DNA from: Bacteroides_D sp963543925
GTDB lineage: Bacteria; Bacteroidota; Bacteroidia; Bacteroidales; CAJPTX01
Direction: 5' to 3'
Assembly (NCBI GenBank): GCA_963543925.1
Contig: CAUUCP010000055.1
Location: 1 to 10,930, forward strand
Length of the DNA: 10,930 bases
Translations under genes and position numbers: made by a program
The notes under the pieces: model-generated
Told to the model about the DNA's origin: nothing
Databases searched by the model: none
What the model saw: only the letters and a program-made list of their open reading frames with translations
Shown here: in pieces, positions 1-6,700 of the stretch
How the letters are laid out: each line of letters starts with the position of its first letter
Position numbering within the stretch: the stretch's first letter is position 1

Positions 1-2
1 AT

Positions 3-329
3 ATCACCGAGACCAAGAAGTTCACCGTCAAGGCAGCGACGGAAGTGAAGGCGGTGTTTGAGTCCAAGCAAGGGGGCGCAGTAGAGGACGCCCTATTGGC
101 CAGCATCGCCGTGGCGCCGAACCCGTTCAGCGCGCAGCTACGCATCCTGAACCCCGAGGGCGTCGCAGTGCGCTATGAGGTGGTGAATGCCGCAGGGGTA
201 GTCGTACGTTCGGGGGCTATTTCTGAAAAAGAGCTTGTGGTGGATACAGAGGCACTGTCCGCAGGGGTCTATTTCGTGCGTTTAGAGGCGCAAAATGGCG
301 CGAGAAAGAGTGTGGTAGTATCTAAGTAG
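3..329 (+). CDS. T9SS cargo protein, C-terminal sorting domain (5' partial)
   Basis: The reading frame is open from the left edge (first full codon at 3) to a TAG at 327-329, so only the last 108 residues are seen. GTG at 45 is an internal Val codon, not a start. The last ~75 residues form a type A T9SS sorting domain: a proline-containing strand (VAPNPFSAQLRI), a middle strand pair (VRYEVVNAAGVVVRSG), the signature GVYFVRL and a basic tail ending SVVVSK. In this family the domain directs export through the outer membrane by the Por machinery and is then cleaved, with cargo often attached to the cell surface through A-LPS. The preceding stretch FTVKAATEVKAVFE resembles the end of a beta-rich repeat module (InlB B-repeat-like). 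Cargo identity (protease, adhesin or other) cannot be told from this fragment. The sorting domain is a confident call; the upstream module is a guess. Confidence 0.9.
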   Translation: MTETKKFTVKAATEVKAVFESKQGGAVEDALLASIAVAPNPFSAQLRILNPEGVAVRYEVVNAAGVVVRSGAISEKELVVDTEALSAGVYFVRLEAQNGARKSVVVSK

Positions 330-356
330 CATCTGCTTCTTTTATCGAATAAATTG

Positions 357-394
357 CCGCCTTTCTGTCGTTTTGGCAGAGAGGCGGTTTTGTT
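357..394 (+). terminator. Rho-independent terminator of the T9SS cargo gene
   Basis: A 13-bp stem (357-369 pairing with 375-387, including two G-U pairs) closes a 5-nt loop (gtttt) and is followed by TTTTGTT at 388-394. It lies 28 bp after the stop codon of the T9SS cargo gene. The G+C-rich stem base and U tract are those of a classic intrinsic terminator on the plus strand. The other strand has only a weak A/T context (AAATT at 351-355), so efficient bidirectional use is uncertain. Confidence 0.88.
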
Positions 395-412
395 ATGCGA
401 CGATACTGTTGC

Positions 413-434
413 GACACACTTTTACGGACACTAC
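413..434 (-). repeat. Second, more diverged IS256-end-like sequence
   Basis: On the minus strand this reads GTAGTGTCCGTAAAAGTGTGTC. It shares the TGTCC, A-rich and AGTGTGT blocks with 10879-10905 but lacks the GATAC tip. It has the same orientation as the copy at 507-535, about 100 bp away. It may be a decayed end from an older insertion. The match is short and could be partly chance. Confidence 0.3.
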
Positions 435-506
435 CTGAATTTCCTAAAGTAGTAGTAGGCACTGTGTGAATAAGGAACGGGAGGTAGGGGTAAAGATGGG
501 GAGGTT

Positions 507-535
507 GTTTACACACTTTTTCCTAGGGGAGTATC
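507..535 (-). repeat. Sequence resembling an IS256-family terminal end, solo
   Basis: Read on the minus strand from 535 this begins GATACTCCCCTAGG and continues AAAAAGTGTGTAAAC. It aligns with the plus-strand sequence at 10879-10905 with one 2-nt insertion and three mismatches. The pattern GATA..(G)TCC followed by an A-rich run and GTGTGTAA resembles IS256-family left ends (from memory of IS256 itself). No transposase gene lies next to it: the inside would point toward lower coordinates, where the T9SS gene ends within about 180 bp. It is therefore at most a remnant, a solo end or part of a small non-autonomous element. Confidence 0.5.
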
Positions 536-572
536 GCACGCACGCTTCCCCATGCAACAGTCGAGGAGGGAT

Positions 573-589
573 TATTCTAGCGTAGAATA
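573..589. other. Perfect 7-bp inverted repeat with 3-nt centre
   Basis: TATTCTA at 573-579 and TAGAATA at 583-589 are exact reverse complements around GCG. It lies 28 bp beyond the end of the kinase gene on the minus strand. As RNA it would form a small A/U-rich hairpin, but no U-run follows it on the minus strand, so it is a poor intrinsic terminator. It may be a 3'-end hairpin for the long minus-strand operon, a protein-binding palindrome, or chance. Confidence 0.3.
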
Positions 590-617
590 GGCTTTTGATT
601 CACATAGGGGGGGGCTT

Positions 618-1949
618 CTACGATTTCTCGCGTAGGGGGATCTTTCCTATCCGAAAACGCGTCCAGCCATCGGGGTCGGTACGCAAGGAGAAAGAGAAAT
701 GATGTGCCTCGAGGATCTCTCGGCAAAGCAAAAGCCCCAATCCTTGTCCCCCTTGCTTGGTGGTAAAAAAGGGCATGAAAAGCTGCGCCTGCCGTTCGGG
801 GAGAATAGGCGTTCCATTGTCAGCAATCACCCATTCGAGGGTTTGTGCGCCCCTCTCTATCGCAATAGCGATCTTCCCTCCTAGTGGTAGTTCGATACTC
901 TCGGAGGCATTCTTAAGAATATTCTCCAAGACATGTCCGAGTAAGGCTCGATCGGCATAGAGCTCGACAGTGCTAGGAAGGGGTGTATACAGGAGCGAGA
1001 TCCCTTGTTCTTGGAACTGAAGTCGAAAGCGCGCCACGACCTCTGATAAGAAGTCATCAACAGAGAACCAAGTTTTTTCTGGTGTTGGCAATTTTGCTAG
1101 TTCTGCAATCCGTCCGATGAAAGACACCAATTCTTGTAGGCGCTTCTCTCCGGAAGTGAGTGCTTCGGAATAGAGGATACCCTCGGGATTCTCCCCCAAG
1201 TAGGAGACACAGGTATCCAGAATCGAAGCGAGACTCCCAGCCATATTATTCACCTCATGCGCACACATTCGAATAAGCTTGGTATAAGTAGCTCGCTCGT
1301 GTGCTCGCAGGGAATCTGTAAGCGTTTCGATAATCCAATAGCGGCGCGGGAAGCCCCGATCGAAAAAAGACTCGCAAGAGATCCGGTAAAGGTTAGCGCT
1401 TGCATCTCGGATCTCCTGGGTCTCTCCCACCTGGAGATCGCGTATTGGAAAAGAGAACATTGAGGCAGCTTGGGTCAACGACTTTCCGAGGAGGGACTCC
1501 TCTTGTGGGATTCCCAGCAGGGCGTAGGCAGCAGGATTCAAACGGGCGATGTTCCCATTGTAGTCGAAAAGGAGTATCCCCATGGGGGAGACCTCTATCA
1601 ACTCGCCTAGAAGTAATGCTTGCTCGTTAAAACGTAGACGTTCCTCCTTCAGACGTAGGAAGAGGGTGTTAAAGAGCTCCACCACACGATCGAGACGTTT
1701 GTTGCCCGTACGGGCCAACCGACTGGTATAGTCTTGGGCACGCAGCAAAGAGATCCCGAGATCCATCCGTGCCAGAAAACGATACTCATGCCACAAAAGC
1801 AGTGGATAGGAGAAGCCCCCCAACGCCAAAAGCCCCCAGAAAAGATAGCGCGTCCATGGGGGGAGGAGAAAATAGTCGCGACAAAGCGCAAAGGTCAGCA
1901 GCACAAGAGCGTAGGAGAGGCTGAGCGCAAAGCGCAGGGAGAGCCTCAT
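618..1949 (-). CDS. PAS-containing sensor histidine kinase (NtrB/NtrY type)
   Basis: This 443-residue inner-membrane kinase should autophosphorylate on His and pass the phosphate to the adjacent sigma54 activator. Two hydrophobic segments (about residues 5-24 and 33-54) anchor it with only a very short loop between them, so an extensive periplasmic sensor is absent. A PAS-like domain follows (about 108-210, including the segment GILLFDYNGNIARLNPAAYA). The H-box is CAHEVNN with His231. The ATPase domain has an N-box ENILKNASESI (Asn343, Asn347), DNG at 377-379, an F-box FFTTK at 394-398 and a glycine-rich lid GQGLGL at 401-406. All catalytic motifs are intact. Its ATG overlaps the regulator's TGA (ATGA, 1949-1946), which indicates translational coupling. 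The input is probably cytoplasmic or membrane-borne; the ligand is unknown. Confidence 0.93.
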   Translation of the reverse strand: MRLSLRFALSLSYALVLLTFALCRDYFLLPPWTRYLFWGLLALGGFSYPLLLWHEYRFLARMDLGISLLRAQDYTSRLARTGNKRLDRVVELFNTLFLRLKEERLRFNEQALLLGELIEVSPMGILLFDYNGNIARLNPAAYALLGIPQEESLLGKSLTQAASMFSFPIRDLQVGETQEIRDASANLYRISCESFFDRGFPRRYWIIETLTDSLRAHERATYTKLIRMCAHEVNNMAGSLASILDTCVSYLGENPEGILYSEALTSGEKRLQELVSFIGRIAELAKLPTPEKTWFSVDDFLSEVVARFRLQFQEQGISLLYTPLPSTVELYADRALLGHVLENILKNASESIELPLGGKIAIAIERGAQTLEWVIADNGTPILPERQAQLFMPFFTTKQGGQGLGLLLCREILEAHHFSFSLRTDPDGWTRFRIGKIPLREKS

Positions 1950-3337
1950 TCTTCGCTTCTTTTAAGTCCGTATTTTTCCAGACGACGATAGAGGGCAGCG
2001 CGACTGAGCCCTAACTCCTCAGCCACTCGCGAAAGGTTTCCTTGGTGACGAGCCAAACTAGCACGGATGGCCTCGAGCTCCAGACCGTCTAGCGTCCCAG
2101 CGGGATGTGACGTGGCTACTTCTTGTGCCAAGGCGGGCGGTTGACTCTGACTCAGTGCAAGGTTTATCCACTGCCCATCCAAACGTTCTTGATCGCAAAG
2201 CAAGACAGCACGCTCTATACAGTTTTTGAGTTCCCGTACATTTCCAGGCCAATGGTAAGCGCGGAGTGCAGCAAGCCCACTTGCGGTAAAATGGGGTATC
2301 TCCAATCCGTTTTCGCACGCATATTGCTGTGCAAAGTAAATGGCTAGTGGTTCAATATCCTCGGGGCGTTCACGTAAAGAAGGGAGGGTGAGCGTAATGA
2401 GATTGATACGGTACAACAAGTCTTCTCGGAAACGGTGTTCTGCCACCCGCTCCCTCAGATTGGCATTGGTAGCAGAGATAACGCGTACGTCAGCCTTTCT
2501 GGACTTACTCTCTCCCAAGACCTCGTATAGTTGATCCTGCAAGACTCGCAAGAGCTTGACTTGGCAAGCGAGATCGAGGTCGCCGATCTCATCTAGGAAG
2601 ATTGTTCCTTTGTCGGCTAATGCAATACGTCCTTCTCGATCGGAGTAGGCATCTGTGAAAGCGCCACGCTTATGCCCAAACATTTCGCTCTCAAACAGGA
2701 GGGGCGACATTCCCCCGAGGTTGACTTTCACAAACGGCGCGCTTGCTCTTCGGCTATGCTCGTGAATAAGTTTCGCGATAAGCTCCTTCCCTGTTCCACT
2801 CTCACCGAGGATTAGGACGGACGCCTGAGTAGGGGCGACCCTCTCGGCAAGCGCTAGAACTTTTTGCAATGCCTCTGACTCGCCGACAATCCCGTCAGGA
2901 TGGGGAGGCTGAACCGCCTGTAGTTCTGTCGTATTGAGTGTAATAGCCGTTTCAATTCGTTCGAGAAGAAGTCGATTATCCCACGGTTTCGTGATAAAAT
3001 CAAATGCACCGAGACGCATCCCCTCCACCGCCAGTTGAATCGTTCCCCATCCAGTAAAAAGGATCACTGGAGTTGTGGGTAAAAAGACCTTAACCTTACG
3101 AAGGAGGTCAAGCCCCTCTTCTCCCGTGGTATTGGCGGTATAATTCATATCCAAGAGCAGGAGGGTATACTTTTTCTCCCGCACACGTTGGATAACCTGC
3201 TCGGCGTTTTCCGCGACATCGACTTGGTAACCGAAGCGTTGTAATAAAAGGGTGAGCGCCGCACGCACACCGTCATCATCATCTGCCACAAGGAGATGAT
3301 AGCCTTTTCCTTTAGCGAAGTCTCGGTTTTCGGTCAT
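1946..3337 (-). CDS. Sigma54-dependent NtrC-family response regulator
   Basis: I take ATG at 3337 as the start, giving 463 residues; a TTG at 3355 would add six residues with no family support. Numbering here is from the TTG form. The receiver domain (about 19-135) has an acidic pocket DDDD, phospho-acceptor Asp69, Thr101 and Lys123. The AAA+ domain follows (about 155-385): Walker A GESGTGKE (184-191), a loop reading GAFTDA (231-236) where the sigma54-contacting consensus is GAFTGA, Walker B TIFLDEIGD (251-259), an arginine-finger region FREDLLYR (309-316) and sensor II WPGNVREL (369-376). A Fis-type helix-turn-helix ends the protein (about 425-465). When phosphorylated, this family oligomerises on upstream sites and uses ATP to open sigma54 holoenzyme promoters. 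Its partner kinase is encoded next, overlapping by 4 bp. Target genes are not shown by the sequence; I found no convincing sigma54 -24/-12 element in the window. Confidence 0.95.
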   Translation of the reverse strand: MTENRDFAKGKGYHLLVADDDDGVRAALTLLLQRFGYQVDVAENAEQVIQRVREKKYTLLLLDMNYTANTTGEEGLDLLRKVKVFLPTTPVILFTGWGTIQLAVEGMRLGAFDFITKPWDNRLLLERIETAITLNTTELQAVQPPHPDGIVGESEALQKVLALAERVAPTQASVLILGESGTGKELIAKLIHEHSRRASAPFVKVNLGGMSPLLFESEMFGHKRGAFTDAYSDREGRIALADKGTIFLDEIGDLDLACQVKLLRVLQDQLYEVLGESKSRKADVRVISATNANLRERVAEHRFREDLLYRINLITLTLPSLRERPEDIEPLAIYFAQQYACENGLEIPHFTASGLAALRAYHWPGNVRELKNCIERAVLLCDQERLDGQWINLALSQSQPPALAQEVATSHPAGTLDGLELEAIRASLARHQGNLSRVAEELGLSRAALYRRLEKYGLKRSEE

Positions 3338-3385
3338 GTCACTTCTCAAGCTCAATAGTCAAATCCTAGTACCACAGCGCGCCAT

Positions 3386-4705
3386 TTAGTGGGAGGGGCG
3401 TCCCGTCTGGCGGCTTAACACCTCGCTTGGTGCAATACGCCCAATCACCTGAGTAGTACCAAGGAGTAAAAGAAGCGTGACGAGTATGGTAATACCATTG
3501 ACTGCGAGAAAGACGCATAGATTGAACTCGACAGGAACGTAGTCTACATAGTACTCGGCAGGCGAAAGCGAAATCCAGTGCCAACGCCACTCGGAATAAC
3601 AGAGCGAGAGCCCGACGACATTTCCTAACAGTAGCCCGTAGGCGAGAATACGCGCGGCATAGAGTAAAAATAGCAAGGAAAGTTGACGCGCCTGTGCACC
3701 GAAGGCCTTAAGAAGACCAATCATATGCGTGCGATCCAAGACGAGGATCAAGAGCACGGAGATCATATTCACGCCCGCCACCAATAACATCAAGATAAAT
3801 AATATAACGACGTTAATGTCTTGGAGGGCGAGCCAATCAAAAAGAGCTGCGTGCGATTCTCTGACATCCACGACTCGCAACATCGAGCCATCGCGCTGGA
3901 TACGTCCCAGTTCTCGTTCCTCGACCTCATTGCGTACAGCATCTAGTTCGGTGAGCGAGCGAAGACGGATCTCGTAACCACCGACCTGCGCCTCGTTCCA
4001 TGCATTAAGCGATTGTAGTGCGGGGAGATCGGTAAAGAGGTACGTTTTGTCAAAGTTCTCGAACTGGGTTTCGTAGACCCCTACGATACGGAACTGTCGT
4101 ACGCGAGGCGGCTGCTCGACAAAGTAAACCGTCATACGCTGCCCTGTATCCAGCCCCAAAGAGCGACAAAAGAACCGCGAGATAAGCACTTCGGAGAGGT
4201 CATCTACCTCTCGTTGTTCGGGCTTCAATCTGGGGAGACGTCCCCACAGGAGGTGGTTTCTAAAATAAGCCAAATCCTCGGTCTCGGCATAGCCTTTGAG
4301 CACACACCCCTGCATATTGTCTACCGTCTTGACGATGCCTGGTTTCTGCGCAAAAGGAGAGACACGTGTGATGGGGGCTAGGTCTCTCAATTCGAGGGCG
4401 AGGTTAGCGATTGTGTCGACGGGGGCTTGCTCGTAGGAAGTATTCCTATCAAGGCTTACCAATTGCAAATGCCCTAGGAATCCGACTACGCGCTGTGTTA
4501 TCTCTTGTTGAAACCCTCGGGAAACGGAGATGCTCACCTCCATAGCCGCAAGACTTATAGCCACGGCAATCACTGCAATACGCATGTAGGGGTGTGCCCA
4601 AAGTCCGCGCCCAGTAGCATGGTGCGACGAAGAGCGGGAGATATGTTGCAGGAAGAAGGACAGCCTCCACCAGTAGCGTCGCTCCTGCTGGCTACTTACG
4701 TCCAT
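3386..4705 (-). CDS. FtsX-like ABC transporter permease (LolC/LolE type)
   Basis: This 439-residue inner-membrane protein has the LolC/E-MacB topology: one N-terminal membrane helix (about 42-62), a large periplasmic domain (about 63-296) and three C-terminal helices (about 297-323, 343-369, 396-421). The segment VSRGFQQEITQRVVGFLGHLQ after helix 1 is typical of Bacteroidota LolE-like permeases. MIGLLKAFGAQARQL after helix 2 matches the FtsX coupling region that contacts the ATPase. IAPSEVLS ends the last helix in the usual way. Family members extract lipoproteins from the inner membrane or move other envelope substrates with a LolD/MacB-type ATPase, which is not in this window. The first 14 bp overlap the end of the RNase H gene, suggesting coupled translation. 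A specific lipoprotein-release role is inferred. Confidence 0.85.
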   Translation of the reverse strand: MDVSSQQERRYWWRLSFFLQHISRSSSHHATGRGLWAHPYMRIAVIAVAISLAAMEVSISVSRGFQQEITQRVVGFLGHLQLVSLDRNTSYEQAPVDTIANLALELRDLAPITRVSPFAQKPGIVKTVDNMQGCVLKGYAETEDLAYFRNHLLWGRLPRLKPEQREVDDLSEVLISRFFCRSLGLDTGQRMTVYFVEQPPRVRQFRIVGVYETQFENFDKTYLFTDLPALQSLNAWNEAQVGGYEIRLRSLTELDAVRNEVEERELGRIQRDGSMLRVVDVRESHAALFDWLALQDINVVILFILMLLVAGVNMISVLLILVLDRTHMIGLLKAFGAQARQLSLLFLLYAARILAYGLLLGNVVGLSLCYSEWRWHWISLSPAEYYVDYVPVEFNLCVFLAVNGITILVTLLLLLGTTQVIGRIAPSEVLSRQTGRPSH

Positions 4706-5321
4706 AATCGGCAGGAATTTCTCCCCAGAGATTAGTTTCCCATTTCAATAGAGGATTGTCCCATGCATTGGTACGCAACCAATTCTCGGCTCGTGCGATC
4801 ATCTCTCGCAGAGGTGCATTCGCGGCAGTAGGTTGCATCTTTGTATTAGCTAGCTGTTTACGAACCCATGCCATGGCAGTCGTGCTATCGGTATAAACGG
4901 GGAGCGCGAGGGCTTGTGGCGTTCCCTTTCTCTTGAGCAAGGCGAGAGCATGGACGATAGCGAGGAACTCCCCGACGTTGTTCGTAGTATCGTAAAAAGG
5001 TCCCTGTGCAAAGATGACCTGCTTGGTGCTGGTATCCACACCTCGATACTCCATAACGCCAGTACGCATATTACAAGCCGCATCGACACTCCAAGATGGG
5101 TAAATGGGACCTTCCCCCTTCAGGACATCCGCAGCGACGTCACCGAGCTGCTCGTTACGGTAAATATATCCCCGCTGAAAGGCTACTTCCGCCAACTCTC
5201 TGGAGGGATAGCTGCAGTACTGTGCCCCTTGAAACCCATCGATTTGTTTCTTACACTCCTCCCACGAGGTAAAGATCCCACGTTTGTATCCTTTCCATAC
5301 GACATAAAACTTCCTTGGCAT
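4692..5321 (-). CDS. RNase H family protein with N-terminal viroplasmin-like domain
   Basis: This 209-residue cytoplasmic protein probably cuts the RNA strand of RNA-DNA hybrids. The N-terminus (about 1-48) is a hybrid-binding (Cauli_VI/viroplasmin) domain, recognisable from FYVVWKGYKRGIF, SWEECKKQIDGFQGAQY and the following F/Y-S-rich helix. The RNase H fold starts near residue 74. Its four acidic catalytic residues can be placed as Asp80 (SVDAACN), Glu118 (NVGEFLA), Asp145 (VYTDSTTA) and Asp205 (IPADYGRK). Glu118 lies on the helix expected from bacterial RNase HI. The layout matches the Bacteroidota RNase H1-like family common alongside ordinary RNase HII. It is embedded between tonB (11-bp gap) and the permease (14-bp overlap), so it is cotranscribed with envelope genes with no obvious functional link. 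Confidence 0.9.
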   Translation of the reverse strand: MPRKFYVVWKGYKRGIFTSWEECKKQIDGFQGAQYCSYPSRELAEVAFQRGYIYRNEQLGDVAADVLKGEGPIYPSWSVDAACNMRTGVMEYRGVDTSTKQVIFAQGPFYDTTNNVGEFLAIVHALALLKRKGTPQALALPVYTDSTTAMAWVRKQLANTKMQPTAANAPLREMIARAENWLRTNAWDNPLLKWETNLWGEIPADYGRK

Positions 5322-5332
5322 GAAGAGGGGGG

Positions 5333-6247
5333 TTATTGCTTGAGACGGAAGATGTAGGTTATAGTCCCAATCTGCGTTTCTGGAGCATCACTCGCCACAT
5401 CAAAATGTGCTTGGAGTGCAGCCTGCTCGGATACGGCAAGGAAAGCCTTATCAAAGAGCGTACTCCCTTTCTCTCCCGCCTCGGCCTTGATCACTTGTCC
5501 TTGCTTATTCACCCACACCTTGACTATCACCTTGCCATTCTTTTGGCTCGGATATTCAGGCGGTGGGAGTTTGAGCGCCTTTCGGTTTCCGACGTTATAG
5601 CCAATTCCTCCTCCAGATCCTCCAGCACCGTTTCCAGCGCCCTGCGTCCCCGTGCCATTACCTATCCCCAGATTGGGTGTCGTACTTTTCCCTTCTGCAG
5701 TTCCTTGATTTCCGGCCTCACCGCCAGTTCCAGCTCCCCCTTGGGTAGCGGTTGCCGCCTGTCCTGGGAACAAGGCTTGCTGATTCACCACAGGCTTAGG
5801 AGGCTCAGGCGTAGGTTCTTGTGGTTTAGGTGTAGGTGTAGACTCTACAGGCTTGGGTTGCGGTTTAGGAGGCGTAGGCGTAGGTTTCTCCTTCGGTTTC
5901 TCAGGCTCTTTCGGTTTCTCAGGAGCACGCACCTCAGGGGCATCTTCGTAGTCTTGGGTCATGGGCGTCTCCTCAACTGGTGGGGCTGGTGGCGGAGTGT
6001 ACTGACGCACGGGCACGTCTGGTACTTCCTGCCAGACTTGGTTTTGTCCACCACGCTCCGTACCAAAACTCACCGCAATCCCCTCCTCGCCTGGTAAAGG
6101 GAGTGGCGTTACGAAACCGAAGACCAATAGCACTATAAGCAACAAGACTTGAATAATCCCCATAGCAGCCCACGCGCGACGACGGATACGCGGGTCATAC
6201 GACGACCAATCATAAGTCGTAAAACGACGGGGAAACTGCTGTTGCAT
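5333..6247 (-). CDS. tonB: TonB-family energy transducer
   Basis: This 304-residue protein would span the periplasm and couple the ExbB-ExbD motor to TonB-dependent receptors. Order of parts: a short basic cytoplasmic segment (1-25), one membrane helix (about 26-48), a Pro/Lys/Glu-rich rod (about 83-152, with repeated KPKEPEKPKEKP-like units), a flexible Gly/Asn/Thr-rich linker (about 162-218) and a C-terminal TonB/TolA-like domain (about 222-304) with PPPEYPSQKNGKVIVKVWVN, GQVIKAEAGEKGSTLFDKAF and a final strand ITYIFRLKQ. The domain order and the exbB-exbD-tonB gene order support the call. TolA is the main alternative, because ExbB/ExbD and TolQ/TolR are homologous; no tolB or pal lies nearby, which favours TonB. 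The linker is long and glycine-rich compared with the enterobacterial protein. Confidence 0.88.
   Translation of the reverse strand: MQQQFPRRFTTYDWSSYDPRIRRRAWAAMGIIQVLLLIVLLVFGFVTPLPLPGEEGIAVSFGTERGGQNQVWQEVPDVPVRQYTPPPAPPVEETPMTQDYEDAPEVRAPEKPKEPEKPKEKPTPTPPKPQPKPVESTPTPKPQEPTPEPPKPVVNQQALFPGQAATATQGGAGTGGEAGNQGTAEGKSTTPNLGIGNGTGTQGAGNGAGGSGGGIGYNVGNRKALKLPPPEYPSQKNGKVIVKVWVNKQGQVIKAEAGEKGSTLFDKAFLAVSEQAALQAHFDVASDAPETQIGTITYIFRLKQ
5792..5926 (-). repeat. Degenerate Pro/Lys/Glu-coding repeat within tonB
   Basis: TonB residues about 108-152 are encoded by imperfect short repeats (on the plus strand, variants of TTTCGGTTTCTCAGG and GGTTTAGG). They produce alternating KP, EP and TP units, as expected of the periplasm-spanning rigid segment of TonB. 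In-frame unit gain or loss between strains is plausible. Confidence 0.6.
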
Positions 6248-6283
6248 GCTGCGTGCAAAAGTAAATTCTATAAGCCCACGCGC

Positions 6284-6682
6284 CTATTTTTGAAGAGGAG
6301 ACGTTGCCAAAATAAGCTTGAAGCGATTATCCTTGGCAATGTTCATGACCTTCACCACCTCCTCTATGGGCACACTCTTGTCGGCATGGAGCGAGATGGT
6401 GGGATCTTCCTCTCCAGCCAGACGCTTCTGCAAGTAGAGTTCTAGTGTGGAGAAGGGAACAGGTGTCTGCTCTACGTAGTACTCTAGGTTCTGGGTAATA
6501 CTAATTGTGGTAATCGGCTTGGCAGCTGTCTGGCTATTACTACGGGGTAAAAGAAGCTTGAGCGCATTGGGGCTCACAAGCGTGGACGTCACCATGAAGA
6601 ATATCAAGAGCAGAAAAACGATATCCGTCATCGAAGACATCTGGAACGTGCTCTCTACCTTGGAGTGTCGCTTGAGTTTCAT
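6284..6682 (-). CDS. exbD: ExbD/TolR-family proton-channel subunit
   Basis: This 132-residue protein is a normal-length ExbD. A basic N-terminus (MKLKRHSKVE) is followed by one membrane helix (about 18-38) carrying the essential proton-binding aspartate at Asp20 in the segment MTDIVFLLLIFFMV. The rest is a small periplasmic domain ending with the conserved-looking PIEEVVKVMNIAKDNRFKLILAT. In the motor, ExbD sits inside the ExbB pentamer and transmits force to TonB. It begins 18 bp after exbB and ends 36 bp before tonB. Only one exbD is present here, whereas some Bacteroidota clusters carry two. Confidence 0.93.
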   Translation of the reverse strand: MKLKRHSKVESTFQMSSMTDIVFLLLIFFMVTSTLVSPNALKLLLPRSNSQTAAKPITTISITQNLEYYVEQTPVPFSTLELYLQKRLAGEEDPTISLHADKSVPIEEVVKVMNIAKDNRFKLILATSPLQK

Positions 6683-6700
6683 CGGTCGCCCTCCAGTAGA

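Larger units (their letters stand above)
330..617. other. Convergent intergenic region with remnant repeats
   Basis: These 288 bp separate the end of the plus-strand T9SS gene from the end of the minus-strand kinase gene. They hold the terminator at 357-394, two IS256-end-like sequences (413-434 and 507-535), a G-rich stretch (about 478-506), a short perfect palindrome (573-589) and an 8-G run (607-614). A 64-codon minus-strand frame at 322-516 overlaps the terminator and has no recognisable protein features, so I do not call a gene here. Confidence 0.7.

Noticed and set aside
322..516. 64-codon minus-strand open frame in the left intergenic region
   Set aside because: It spans the plus-strand terminator and the IS-like ends, and its composition gives no sign of a protein.
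607..614. 8-G run just past the kinase stop codon as a phase-variation site
   Set aside because: It lies outside the coding frame, 4 bp past the stop codon, so slippage would not alter the kinase protein.
3338..3355. TTG start adding six residues to the response regulator
   Set aside because: ATG at 3337 gives the normal short lead into the receiver domain, and a TTG start has no support here.
3357..3385. Internal promoter for the regulator-kinase pair (TAGGATTTG on the minus strand)
   Set aside because: The spacing inside the -7 element is one base too long and no -33 element is visible. Coupling to upstream genes explains expression more simply.
4914..5357. 147-codon plus-strand open frame opposite the RNase H gene
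   Set aside because: It is antisense to the catalytic domain coding region, with no recognisable domain or start context.
5336..6097. 253-codon plus-strand open frame opposite tonB
   Set aside because: It is Arg/Leu-rich and mirrors the Pro/Gly codons of tonB on the other strand. It has no family features and fully overlaps a well-supported gene.
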